Assembly (NCBI GenBank): GCA_002433075.1
Contig: DJHM01000010.1
Span: 25,200 to 89,199, forward strand
From: Latescibacteria bacterium UBA6620
GTDB lineage: Bacteria; Latescibacterota; UBA2968
DNA length: 64,000 nt
Reading direction: 5' to 3'
Position 1 is the stretch's first letter. Every line of letters begins with the position of its first letter. The position numbers and the translations under genes are program-made. Below are positions 25,100 to 34,131 of the stretch, in pieces. The notes under the pieces were generated by a model. That model did not search any database and was not told where the DNA came from. It worked only from the letters and a program-made list of their open reading frames with translations.

Positions 25100-25693
25100 A
25101 TGTGGACCCGTTTATGTATATTCATCCTGCTGTTCGGCTTCGGGACGTGTCTGAGCGCGGAAACAGCCTCTCCGTTACTCGATCTGGTGCGGGGACGCAA
25201 CCAGGCGATCGAGACGATCGTTCGGTCCCCGACCGGGGGCGAAACGCCCGAAGAACGGGATAAAATCAAGACCATCGTGGCCGGATTGTTCGATTTCGAG
25301 CGCTACAGCGAGCTTTCTCTGGGTCGGTACTGGAAGGATCGCACGAGCGCCGAGCAGGCTGAGTTTACGAGTCTCTGCCTAAGGCTGATCGAACGGAACT
25401 ACGCCGATCCTCAGCTCTACAAGAAGGCCGAGCGAATCGATTACGTCCATTCCGAGGTCGATGGCGACGAAGGTGCAGTGGAGACGGTCGTTCATTACAA
25501 GACCGAGCAAAGTACGATCGTGTACAAGCTGCATCTTAAAGACGGGGAATGGTTGATTTATGATATGGTGATCGACGATCTCAGTATCGCGCGAAACAAC
25601 CGGTCCCAGTTTCGAAAGGAAATCAGGAAGAGTTCCTACGAGGGGATGGTGAAGAAGCTCAGAGACAAGCTGACGCAGGAGGACAAGCCGTAG
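25100..25693 (+). CDS. mlaC: MlaC/Ttg2D-family periplasmic phospholipid-binding protein
   Basis: 197 residues with a signal peptide (ILLFGFGTCLSA, cleavage before ET). It shows the MlaC family pattern: helical N-terminal half with LFDFERYSELSLGRYWKDRTSAEQAEF and a strand-rich C-terminal half ending YDMVIDDLSIARNNRSQFRKEI. MlaC carries phospholipids across the periplasm; the HpnM protein of hopanoid transport is related. It lies 10 bases upstream of an MMPL/RND exporter, which favours an HpnM-HpnN-like lipid transport pair over the classical Mla ABC system, no part of which is here. Confidence 0.88.
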   Translation: MWTRLCIFILLFGFGTCLSAETASPLLDLVRGRNQAIETIVRSPTGGETPEERDKIKTIVAGLFDFERYSELSLGRYWKDRTSAEQAEFTSLCLRLIERNYADPQLYKKAERIDYVHSEVDGDEGAVETVVHYKTEQSTIVYKLHLKDGEWLIYDMVIDDLSIARNNRSQFRKEIRKSSYEGMVKKLRDKLTQEDKP

Positions 25694-25703
25694 CAACGTT
25701 CCG

Positions 25704-28175
25704 ATGAACGCTCTTTTCCATCATCTGGCGAGAATTACGTACCGCCACTATAAGTGGATTGTGATCCTGTCGACGATTCTGACCGCGATCAGTGCGGTGT
25801 ATGTGATCAAGCTGGTCAAGAACATCGAGACAGACATCGCAGCTCTGATTCCGGAAAACTACAAGAGCGTTCGGACGTTGAAGGAGATCGAATCAGTCGT
25901 GGGTGGGGTGGGTAGCATGATCATCCTGCTCGAGTGTGACGACTTCGATGCGTCGAGACGATTCGCGGACGCGCTGGCGGATGAACTACAGAAGGGGGTA
26001 TACGGCGATTACGTCAACTTCGTGAGCTACAAGAAGGACGTCGACTTCTACAAGCAGCACGCCCTCCTTTACATGGACATCGAGGATCTTGAAGAGATTC
26101 TCATCCGAATCGAAGACCGGATTGCGCAAGAGAAGCTGAAGCTGTCGCCCCTGTTCATCCAGCTGGACGACGATGCGGGGGACGAACCGCTGGATTTCAC
26201 CGATATCGAGGAGAAATATCAGGGGGAGAACGGGGACGACACCTACTTTACGAACCCTGACATGACGATCGTGGCACTCGAGGTTGAGGCGGCAGGCACC
26301 GTCAGTAACATCGGCTTCACAAAGGCGATGCACCGGACGCTTCAAGACGCGGTGGCCAAGGTGGGCCCGGCCGACTACCACCCTGAGATGCGCGTTCGCT
26401 ATGGTGGAACCTACAAGAACAAGATCGATGAATTCGACGTCATTATGCAGGACGTCCGATCGACTCTGATCTACGGCGTGATCGGCGTGTTTCTCATTCT
26501 CACCGTTTACTTCAGACAGCCTCTGGCTGTCTTTTTTATTGCAACCCCGCTCGCAATGGGTCTGATGTGGGCGTTTGCCATCACGTACTGGGTCATCGGC
26601 AACCTGAATACGATGACTGCTTTTCTGTTTGTAATCCTGTTCGGTCTGGGCATCGACTTTGGCATTCACATGTTTGCGCGTTATCTCGAGGACCGAATCG
26701 CCAGGATGGATGTGCGGGCTTCGATCGACACGATGCTGATTCAGACGGGTCAGGCGATTTTCACGGCAGCTTTGACGACGTCGATGGCGTTTTTCTCCCT
26801 GACCATCACGGACTTCAAGGGATTCTCGGAGTTCGGGTTCATCGTGGGAACAGGGATCCTGATGTCGCTCGTGGCGATGACGACCGTCCTGCCCGCCTTC
26901 CTGGTGTTGGCGGACGAGAAGCTGGGTCTGGTCCGGATGCGTCCGGTCTGGGGGCACAAGAACCTGCAGGCAAAGAAGGGTCGATTCCCCAGAGCGAAGA
27001 CAGTCCTGGCGGTCGGCGTCCTTCTCACCGCTTACCTGGCTTACAACCTGAGACATATTCAGTTCGAATACGATTTTACGAATCTGCGCTCGAACCTTCC
27101 GGCATCGGCAGACGTAAAGCGCAAGATCGGAACGATTTCGCCATTCAATAAGCTGTCGCAATCGCCAAGCCTGGTGTTGGCAAAGGACAAGGATCAGCTC
27201 GACCGGATCGTGGCTGCTGTGGAGACCAAGATCGAGAAGGAGGATCCGACCCCCACGATCGATACGGTCCGTACGCTCTGGTCCTTCCTCCCGAGCGATC
27301 AGGACGACAAGATGGAACTGATCGAGGAGATCGGCGATCTGGTGAACGGGTCGAGCGCGGACCTGATCAAGGGAGAACAAAGGGAACGTCTGGATGAGCT
27401 TCGCGAGCTCCTGGATGTCGAACCTCTGGGCGTGGATGACCTTCCCAAGATGGTGCTTCGGAAATTCTCCACGATCGACGGGAGCCGTGCCCACTTTGCT
27501 TTCATCTACCCTGACGTCCAGCTGAGGGACGGGAAGAACGCCATGTCCTTTGCTGATGACGTTCAGGAGATCGAGGTCGCCGAAGGAGAGGTCGTCTACT
27601 CTTCGAGTGCGAGCATTGTGTTCTCGGACATGCTGCGGCTTATGCTGCGTGACAGTCCCACCGCGATCGGTGTGACGCTCACGGTGGTTTTCCTGATCGT
27701 GGTTACAGATTTTCGTGGGTTGCGGCCGGCCTTGATGGTGATGTTCCCGTTGATTTGCGGGGCGGTGTGGATGTGCGGGATGATGTATCTCTTTAACATG
27801 AAACTCAACTTTTACAACATGGTCGCTCTTCCAACGATTATCGGCATGGGGATCGACAACGGGGTGCATCTCTACCATCGATACCGTGAAGAGGGCCACG
27901 GATCCTTGCGGCTGGTGATCCGGAGTACGGGAGGTGCCATGTTCGTGTCGATGTTGACGACGATGGTGGGATTCCTGGGGCTTCGGCTTGCCACGCACCC
28001 GGGTCTGAACTCGATCGGAGTACTCGCCCTGATCGGGTTGGTGACGTGCTTCGTCGCGGCCGTCATCGTTCTTCCGGCGATCCTCCAGGCTCTCGAAGAT
28101 CGGGACCTGGCAGATCGGGATGGCGAAGAGGCGGAAGGGTTTGCTGACTCACCGACGGCGGCGATCGCCGAGTGA
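25704..28175 (+). CDS. RND/MMPL-family lipid exporter (HpnN-like)
   Basis: 823 residues, twelve predicted membrane helices in the RND layout: helix 1 near residue 20, a large periplasmic loop, helices 2-6 (FGLGIDFGIHMFARYLEDR near residue 315), then helix 7 near 435, a second loop and helices 8-12 (GMGIDNGVHLYHRYREEG near 715). The G-x-x-x-D motif in each half is the proton relay. Size fits MMPL/HpnN proteins rather than three-component RND pumps. Cotranscribed with mlaC (10-base gap) and ended by a strong terminator. Confidence 0.87.
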   Translation: MNALFHHLARITYRHYKWIVILSTILTAISAVYVIKLVKNIETDIAALIPENYKSVRTLKEIESVVGGVGSMIILLECDDFDASRRFADALADELQKGVYGDYVNFVSYKKDVDFYKQHALLYMDIEDLEEILIRIEDRIAQEKLKLSPLFIQLDDDAGDEPLDFTDIEEKYQGENGDDTYFTNPDMTIVALEVEAAGTVSNIGFTKAMHRTLQDAVAKVGPADYHPEMRVRYGGTYKNKIDEFDVIMQDVRSTLIYGVIGVFLILTVYFRQPLAVFFIATPLAMGLMWAFAITYWVIGNLNTMTAFLFVILFGLGIDFGIHMFARYLEDRIARMDVRASIDTMLIQTGQAIFTAALTTSMAFFSLTITDFKGFSEFGFIVGTGILMSLVAMTTVLPAFLVLADEKLGLVRMRPVWGHKNLQAKKGRFPRAKTVLAVGVLLTAYLAYNLRHIQFEYDFTNLRSNLPASADVKRKIGTISPFNKLSQSPSLVLAKDKDQLDRIVAAVETKIEKEDPTPTIDTVRTLWSFLPSDQDDKMELIEEIGDLVNGSSADLIKGEQRERLDELRELLDVEPLGVDDLPKMVLRKFSTIDGSRAHFAFIYPDVQLRDGKNAMSFADDVQEIEVAEGEVVYSSSASIVFSDMLRLMLRDSPTAIGVTLTVVFLIVVTDFRGLRPALMVMFPLICGAVWMCGMMYLFNMKLNFYNMVALPTIIGMGIDNGVHLYHRYREEGHGSLRLVIRSTGGAMFVSMLTTMVGFLGLRLATHPGLNSIGVLALIGLVTCFVAAVIVLPAILQALEDRDLADRDGEEAEGFADSPTAAIAE

Positions 28176-28205
28176 GGCTGGCCCCATCAAATGAAAAGTT
28201 GTGTG

Positions 28206-28233
28206 GCGGAACGATCCATCGTTCCGCTTTTTT
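28206..28233 (+). terminator. Terminator after the MMPL exporter
   Basis: Perfect 10-bp stem GCGGAACGAT / ATCGTTCCGC with a 2-base loop (in practice a smaller stem with a larger loop) and six T. It separates the mlaC-MMPL unit from the next three genes. Confidence 0.88.
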
Positions 28234-28314
28234 GTGGCTTGTTGGACGTCAGCCAGACAACCGGGCTGACAATGAATTTCTCGAAATCTCTGGCGCCTGC
28301 ATTGTGGACGTGTA

Positions 28315-29118
28315 ATGTCTTTTCTGATTTTCCCTTTCCTCGTTGCAATCGTATCGGGTCTTTACACCTCTCTGTGGGGGGCCTTTAAGGATTCTCCCTA
28401 CGAAGGATTCAAACCGAAGACGTTCCCGAGGAGCGTCTATTTTCATATCGTCCTGTTTCCTTTTCTGTACTACGTCCCACCTTTTTCCGATCCATTCAGG
28501 GCCCTGAACACATTCCAGCTTTTCTTTCTTCTGATGGGCCTGGAGCGCTTTCTCGCCGAGCTCTACAAGGGTTTCTTCAGAACGGAGGACCAGGAGAAGT
28601 ATTTCGTGCCTTCCCGCATTACTTTTCTGGGCACGCACGTAGGAAACGATTGGGTTCGCCGGGGTGCGGGAGTACTACTGGTCACGGGCGTGCTGGCAGT
28701 CCTGCTCGTCGAACTCCCTATCGTGAGCCCATTGTCATTTCTCCTGGTTGCGTACGGCTCGGGGCTTATCGTGTCCCTCGGCGGAGCATACAAAGATGCT
28801 CCGTTCGAAGGCTTCAAGTGGTTGAAGTTTCAAAGGTCGGCGGTCGTTGTGGCGATCGCTTCGCCCCTGTTCTACTACGTGAACGACGTGTCACAACCCA
28901 TCTCGCTCGGATTCCTGGTTTACATGAATGGCGGCCTGGAGCGATTCCTTGTCGAGTACTACAAGACCTACATCCAGCGAAACATGTCCGGAAAATTCCG
29001 TCCCGATCTCGAGCGTATTCAGGTCTATGTGGATTTCAGGGAAAAGTTCCACTACGCGGCGTGGGTGATCATCGTGTCGCTTGGAGTAATCTATGCCCGC
29101 GAGATCAACGTCTTTTGA
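28315..29118 (+). CDS. Unrecognised membrane protein with two internal repeats
   Basis: 267 residues, about six hydrophobic helices, no family recognised. The two halves are clearly homologous: GAFKDSPYEGFKPKTFPRS and GAYKDAPFEGFKWLKFQRS; PFLYYV and PLFYYV; GLERFLAELYKGF and GLERFLVEYYKTY. Shared pattern: GA-aromatic-KD-S/A-P-aromatic-EGFK, then P..YYV, then GLERFL.E.YK. The conserved charged residues next to membrane helices suggest a binding or catalytic site in each repeat. It overlaps the GMC oxidoreductase by 26 bases, so the two are co-translated. Function unknown. Confidence 0.8.
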   Translation: MSFLIFPFLVAIVSGLYTSLWGAFKDSPYEGFKPKTFPRSVYFHIVLFPFLYYVPPFSDPFRALNTFQLFFLLMGLERFLAELYKGFFRTEDQEKYFVPSRITFLGTHVGNDWVRRGAGVLLVTGVLAVLLVELPIVSPLSFLLVAYGSGLIVSLGGAYKDAPFEGFKWLKFQRSAVVVAIASPLFYYVNDVSQPISLGFLVYMNGGLERFLVEYYKTYIQRNMSGKFRPDLERIQVYVDFREKFHYAAWVIIVSLGVIYAREINVF

Positions 29119-30586
29119 CGTTGCCATCGTAGGCTCCGGTTTCGGAGGTGCTGCGGCCGCTCTGGCCTGTGTGAGGGCGGGACTTCGAACGGTTGTTGTG
29201 GAGCGTGGTGGGTGGCCAGAGCGCGACACCGATGACTGGTCGCCGCGGGGGATTCTCCTCGATCAACGCTACCGTGACAAGGTGGCTTTTGAGTCCAGGC
29301 TATACGGGCATGGCTCCGTGCGAATCGAGCGTCCCAACTCGGTGGTCGGAGGAAACTCGGTGTTCTACGGTGGGGCCGCGATGCGTCTACGGGAGACGGA
29401 CTTTGCCCGCTGGCCTCTGGACTACAGTGAACTCTCACCTTACTACGACGAGGCGGAAAGAATTCTGGGGGTTCATGGCGTGGCCGGCTCCGATCCCTTC
29501 GATCCCCCTCGTGACCATCCTTACCCGCACAAGTCCATCGATTATTCCACTCCCGCCCGGCGCATCCATGTTGCCGCAGAATCGATTGGGTGCCGCCCTT
29601 TTCCCCTTCCACTGGCGATTAACTTCACAGACGAGACAGAGCCTCTCTGCCTCCGCTGCACGACCTGCGATGGCTTTCCCTGCAAATTGGAGGCAAAGAA
29701 CGACGTCACCCGTACTTTCCTTCGCCTCGCCGTGGACGAGGGACTGACGATCGTGGCCCACACGCGCGTGGATCGGATTGCGGTAGCCGGCCGGCGCGCC
29801 AGTCGGCTGATCTGTGTCGATCGAGCTGGTCGGGCTGGCGTCGAGATCGAGGCTGATACAATTGTTGTTGCCGCCGGTGCCCTTCAGTCGCCAGCTCTTC
29901 TTTTGAGGTCAGGGTTGGGAGCACACGAAGCCGTGGGACGTTACCTGATGCGGCACTGCAACACGATCGTGACGTGTCTGTTTCCGTTCGAGACGAATCC
30001 GGAAGGGACTTTCCACAAACAGGTGTGCGTGACCGATCTGTACGAAGACGTTCGGGTGCGCGATGGAGTTGCTGTGGGCGTGATTCAGGATATCTACACG
30101 CCGGCGCCGGAGGTCATGCGGCACTACGCACCCCGCTGGGGCAGGTGGCTGATCAACCTGACGCATAAGCGCCTGCAGAACCTGTTGTGTGTGGCAGAGG
30201 ACGAGCCGCGTGTCGAGAATGCCGTGACATTAACGGATCGTCTGGACGAAGAGGGGCTACCCGTGATTCGAGTGACGCACGATTACACGGACGCCGACTG
30301 CGCGCGAAACAGCCTGCTGAGTGATCGGGCGAAGGATATTCTGAAGGCGGCAGGCGGGAGGGTCCCATACCGACATCGTCTGGACACATTTTCGCACGCG
30401 CTGGGTACGCTTCGTATGACCACGTCAGAAAACGACGGCCCTGTCGATCGAACGGGTAGGCTGCGAGCCGCAGACAATGTTTACGTGACGGATTCGAGCG
30501 TTTTTCCAACCTCGGCCGGGGTGAACCCCAGCCTGACGGTTGCTGCCAACGCGATGAGGATCGGCGAGGGCATCGCCCGTGGCTGA
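29093..30586 (+). CDS. GMC-family FAD-dependent oxidoreductase
   Basis: 497 residues. The N-terminal dinucleotide fold is clear (FDVAIVGSGFGGAAAALACVRAG); the flavin region has SVVGGNSVFYGGAAMR; the C-terminal domain has the active-site His region FSHALGTLRM and the closing GMC block FPTSAGVNPSLTVAANAMRI. An unusual Cys cluster (CLRCTTCDGFPC, near residue 185) sits in the middle and could bind a metal. Relatives oxidise alcohols such as choline, glucose or inositols. It is flanked by the duplicated membrane protein and a Gfo/Idh oxidoreductase, both overlapping it. Confidence 0.88.
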   Translation: MPARSTSFDVAIVGSGFGGAAAALACVRAGLRTVVVERGGWPERDTDDWSPRGILLDQRYRDKVAFESRLYGHGSVRIERPNSVVGGNSVFYGGAAMRLRETDFARWPLDYSELSPYYDEAERILGVHGVAGSDPFDPPRDHPYPHKSIDYSTPARRIHVAAESIGCRPFPLPLAINFTDETEPLCLRCTTCDGFPCKLEAKNDVTRTFLRLAVDEGLTIVAHTRVDRIAVAGRRASRLICVDRAGRAGVEIEADTIVVAAGALQSPALLLRSGLGAHEAVGRYLMRHCNTIVTCLFPFETNPEGTFHKQVCVTDLYEDVRVRDGVAVGVIQDIYTPAPEVMRHYAPRWGRWLINLTHKRLQNLLCVAEDEPRVENAVTLTDRLDEEGLPVIRVTHDYTDADCARNSLLSDRAKDILKAAGGRVPYRHRLDTFSHALGTLRMTTSENDGPVDRTGRLRAADNVYVTDSSVFPTSAGVNPSLTVAANAMRIGEGIARG

Positions 30587-31508
30587 GCCCCTCGTTTGCT
30601 TCGTGGGCTGTGGCTCCATCTGCGCGAGCCACGCGAAACGTCTCCAGGGCCGGGTTCGAATGAAGTTCTTCAGTCGGAGTGAGTCGAGCGCCACGACGAT
30701 GAACGCAAGGTTGGGAGGGGAGGGGGTTTACGCGACGTTCGACTCCATTCTCGAGGACGAGAATGTCGATGCCCTGATCGTCACTTCACCCCCCATAGTG
30801 CACGCCGAGCAGGTCATCGGCGGTCTGGAAGCGGGGAAGGCCGTCCTTGTGGAAAAGCCTCTCTGTCTGGATCGAAGCGAACTGGAGGCCGTGGGACGGG
30901 TGAGGACAGATCGGCTGATGGTCGCCGAGAACTATGACTTCAAGCCCTCCCTGCACACGCTCCTGTCGTGGATTGATTCCGGGAAGATCGGCAATCTCGA
31001 ACGCGTTCGACTTCGGAAGTGTACGAAACAGGCGGGGGAAGGATGGAGGTCGGCCCACGGCGCTTTACTCGAAGGCGGTATCCACTTCGTCGCGCTGATG
31101 ACATCGCTTGTCCGATCGGATACAGTCGATGTCCAGGCGGAATTCCCCGGCCTCGTTGATCGCGAACCCGAGCGACACACGTCACTCGAAGTGACTTTCG
31201 GGAACGGCGTAACTGGGGAACTGGTTTATGCCTGGGATACGCCGTCCCTGACCCGAGGCGCGTTTCAGCATTCGGAGATCGTCGGCAGCGAAGGCCGAAT
31301 CGTCTTCGAAAGCAACGGAATCTATGCGATGTGTCTTGGGCGCCAGCACGCCCTGAAGTTTCCAGGCCTTTCCGATCTAATGGGATATGGGGCGATGATG
31401 GACGCTTTTCTGAGGTTACTACAGGGCGAGCCATCTTCGTCCGGGTATGCCAAAGCGTCTCAAGACCTGGGCATCGTGATGTCTGCCTACGAACAGCTCC
31501 CGCAGTGA
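30579..31508 (+). CDS. Gfo/Idh/MocA-family oxidoreductase
   Basis: 309 residues, GTG start overlapping the GMC gene by 8 bases. NAD(P)-binding N-terminus CFVGCGSICASHAKRLQG and the family EKP motif (VLVEKPLCLD) are present; the C-terminal domain has EGGIHFVALM, with the usual H in the catalytic helix. Members act on sugars and inositols (IolG type). With the GMC enzyme next door it could oxidise or epimerise a cyclitol or sugar head group; that is inference. Confidence 0.88.
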   Translation: MAEPLVCFVGCGSICASHAKRLQGRVRMKFFSRSESSATTMNARLGGEGVYATFDSILEDENVDALIVTSPPIVHAEQVIGGLEAGKAVLVEKPLCLDRSELEAVGRVRTDRLMVAENYDFKPSLHTLLSWIDSGKIGNLERVRLRKCTKQAGEGWRSAHGALLEGGIHFVALMTSLVRSDTVDVQAEFPGLVDREPERHTSLEVTFGNGVTGELVYAWDTPSLTRGAFQHSEIVGSEGRIVFESNGIYAMCLGRQHALKFPGLSDLMGYGAMMDAFLRLLQGEPSSSGYAKASQDLGIVMSAYEQLPQ

Positions 31509-31544
31509 AAACCTGCACGCTCCTGGCTGTTCGGGACATCGCGG

Positions 31545-31573
31545 TTGACCGGCCTGATTCGCCCGGCTATATT
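31545..31573 (+). promoter_or_regulatory. Promoter for the helicase gene
   Basis: TTGACC, 17 bases, TATATT, about 95 bases before the start at 31669. Between them is a pyrimidine tandem repeat, nearly four copies of TCCTC at 31592-31610. Confidence 0.6.
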
Positions 31574-31668
31574 CTCCACACCGGCGTGGTATCCTCTCCT
31601 CTCCTCTCCTGCCGGCTCTCTCCCGAGTATCTTCGCAGTAATCACCACCCTCTCTGTCTGGCATCCGG

Positions 31669-34131
31669 ATGGATTTCGGGAAGTTCCTTCAGCAGGTCCG
31701 CAGCGGCTACGACTATGCGGGTCAGGTCGCACACGTCGAACAGATCGAATCTCGTGAGGCTCGTTACGCCGAACTGGACGAGCCCCTTGATGCTGCGATC
31801 GGCGATGCCCTGACCGCCGAGGGCGTGGAACGATTCTACACGCATCAGGCCCACGCCATCAATGCGGCACGTCGAGGTGAAAACGTCGTTGTCGTGACAT
31901 CCACGGCGAGCGGAAAGACACTCTGCTACCAGGTGCCCACGCTCGAGTCGCTGATCTCGACACAGGAAGCTACCGCATTATATCTGTTTCCGACCAAAGC
32001 CCTCGCCCAGGATCAGGCGCGAGGGTTTGCGCGTTTCGGTGATCACAGGGATGCCCTGAAAACGGTTTCGGGCACCTACGATGGGGATACTCCCCCCGAC
32101 TTTCGGCGCAAACTTCGCGAAGAAGGGCGCGTCATTCTGACGAACCCCGACATGTTGCATACGGGCATCTTGCCGAATCACCCAAGGTGGGGCCGGTTCT
32201 TTCAAAACCTCAGGACCGTCGTGATCGACGAGGTTCACGCCTATCGAGGGATTTTTGGCTCGCACGTCGGTAACGTCATCCGACGCTTGACGCGAATCTG
32301 CAACCACTACGGGGCGTCCCCTCGATTCATCTGCAGTTCCGCGACGATTGCAAACCCCGGTGATCATGCGGAGGCGTTGGTCGGCCAGCCGATGACGCTT
32401 GTGGACGATGACGGCTCTCCCCGGGGCAAGCGCCGGTTCGTATTCTGGAACCCCCCCTACCTCGAAGGAAGCACGAACGATCGGCGCAGCCCGAACACCG
32501 AGGCGCGTTCTCTGCTGACCCGGCTTGTCCAGGGCAGAATCCAGACCATTGCGTTCGTTCGCGCGAGGACAACGGCCGAAGTCATTTATCGCTACTGTCA
32601 GGACGACCTGTCGCGTGTGAGTCCGAAAATGGCGAATGCGATTCGGGCCTATCGTGGCGGCTATCTTCCAACAGAACGGCGAGAGATCGAACGCCAGCTG
32701 TTCGAAGGTGAGTTGCTCGGAGTTGTCAGTACGAACGCGCTCGAGCTCGGGATCGACATCGGTGGGTTGGACGCGGCACTGATCGTGGGGTATCCGGGGA
32801 CGATCGCCAGCATGTGGCAACAGGGAGGTCGAGCCGGTCGCAGTTCCGACGAGTCGCTCGTCGTGTTCATCGGTCAAAATGCGCCGGTCGACCAGTTTCT
32901 GATGAAGATGCCGGGATATTTCTTCGAACAATCTCCAGAACACGCAACGGTCGATCCGCATAACCCACACATTGCGATCGGTCACCTTCGATGCGCGCTC
33001 AGAGAGTTGCCCGTCGATCCTGAAGAAGGCGAGTTGTTCGGGGAATTTACCGGAGCGCTGCTTGAGATTCTTGAAGAAGAGGTTCAGGCCAGGCAGATCG
33101 ATGGTCGCTGGTATTACAATCAGTCGGGCTATCCCGCGGCCGACGTCAGCCTTCGCAACACGAATGAGAAGATTTACACGATTATCGAAGACACATGGGA
33201 AGGACCGCAGGTCATCGGCACGCTCGACGAAGCAAGTGCCTATTTCCAGCTTCATACGCACGCCGTCTACATGCACAATGCGCAAACCTATTTCGTCGAC
33301 AGGCTGGATGTCGATCGAAAGATTGCCAACGTCAGCCAGCAGGGACTCGACTACTACACCCAGGCGGTAGATGAAACGGCGATCAAGGTAAACGAGATGG
33401 AGGTAGAGCAATCCTGGCGCATCTCGCAGACGTGTTTTGGGGATGTATCCGTGACGACCCTTGTCATGATGTTCAAGAAGGTGAAGTTCGAGGGTCGTGA
33501 CAGTATTGGTTGGGAGAATCTGGATCTTCCCGAAATCAAACTCGACACGATGGGGTGCTGGTTGATCCCGCCACGAGACGTGTTGAGGCTCTGCAGAACA
33601 CACGGGCGAGTCCCGACCGAAGGCCTGAAGGGCATTGCGAACGTGATGGCTGAAGTCGCACCCCTGTTCGCCATGTGCGACCCTTCCGACATTGGAACAA
33701 CGATCGACAGTTCGAATACCGGAGGCCCCACTCTGTTTCTCTACGATCGGTATCCGGGCGGGATCGGATTCGCCGAGAAGATCTATGAGATGATGGAAGA
33801 AGTCGTTTCGGCCTGCTGGATGGTGGTGTCGGAGTGCAAGTGTGAGGAAGGGTGTCCATCGTGTGTGGGGGCGCCTCAACCTCCCAATCTGGGCGACGAG
33901 GGTACGCGCGAGACGATTCCAGACAAGGAAGCCGCTCTTGTCCTGCTCCACGCGCTGCTCGAAAAGGTTCCCTACACTCCGAAAGTGCCGCGTCCAGCCG
34001 ATCGCCCCGTGGCCGTGCTGGCCGGGACGGACGGCGCTCCAGCGGCGACGGTGGTCCCGATCCCGGTGAAGCCCCTGCCCACGAACGTCGAAGCCAAGAT
34101 TCGGCGGAAGGTCCGGAGTTTCGGTCGATGA
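31669..34131 (+). CDS. DEAD/DEAH-box helicase with DUF1998 (MrfA/YprA-like)
   Basis: 820 residues. Superfamily 2 helicase: Q-motif-like FYTHQAHAINAARRGENVV, Walker A TSTASGKTLCYQVP, Walker B VIDEVHAYRG, motif III SSATIANP, motif VI QQGGRAGRS. The C-terminal DUF1998 region ends in a four-Cys cluster (CKCEEGCPSC, near residue 723). This is the MrfA/YprA architecture; Bacillus MrfA repairs mitomycin C damage as a 3'-5' translocase. Its stop overlaps the next ATG (ATGA). Confidence 0.9.
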   Translation: MDFGKFLQQVRSGYDYAGQVAHVEQIESREARYAELDEPLDAAIGDALTAEGVERFYTHQAHAINAARRGENVVVVTSTASGKTLCYQVPTLESLISTQEATALYLFPTKALAQDQARGFARFGDHRDALKTVSGTYDGDTPPDFRRKLREEGRVILTNPDMLHTGILPNHPRWGRFFQNLRTVVIDEVHAYRGIFGSHVGNVIRRLTRICNHYGASPRFICSSATIANPGDHAEALVGQPMTLVDDDGSPRGKRRFVFWNPPYLEGSTNDRRSPNTEARSLLTRLVQGRIQTIAFVRARTTAEVIYRYCQDDLSRVSPKMANAIRAYRGGYLPTERREIERQLFEGELLGVVSTNALELGIDIGGLDAALIVGYPGTIASMWQQGGRAGRSSDESLVVFIGQNAPVDQFLMKMPGYFFEQSPEHATVDPHNPHIAIGHLRCALRELPVDPEEGELFGEFTGALLEILEEEVQARQIDGRWYYNQSGYPAADVSLRNTNEKIYTIIEDTWEGPQVIGTLDEASAYFQLHTHAVYMHNAQTYFVDRLDVDRKIANVSQQGLDYYTQAVDETAIKVNEMEVEQSWRISQTCFGDVSVTTLVMMFKKVKFEGRDSIGWENLDLPEIKLDTMGCWLIPPRDVLRLCRTHGRVPTEGLKGIANVMAEVAPLFAMCDPSDIGTTIDSSNTGGPTLFLYDRYPGGIGFAEKIYEMMEEVVSACWMVVSECKCEEGCPSCVGAPQPPNLGDEGTRETIPDKEAALVLLHALLEKVPYTPKVPRPADRPVAVLAGTDGAPAATVVPIPVKPLPTNVEAKIRRKVRSFGR

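Noticed and set aside
25986..27998. 670-codon open frame on the minus strand
   Set aside because: It lies entirely across the MMPL exporter on the other strand, is rich in His/Arg/Gln from reverse-frame codon bias, and has no recognisable domain.
28191..28388. 65-codon plus-strand ORF
   Set aside because: It contains the terminator after the MMPL gene and overlaps the start of the next real gene.
31978..33951. 657-codon open frame on the minus strand
   Set aside because: Antisense to the MrfA-like helicase; no domain and no ribosome site.
33852..34127. 92-codon N-terminal extension of the prenyl synthase
   Set aside because: It lies inside the helicase gene in another frame; the ATG at 34128 overlaps the helicase stop and gives a normal protein.
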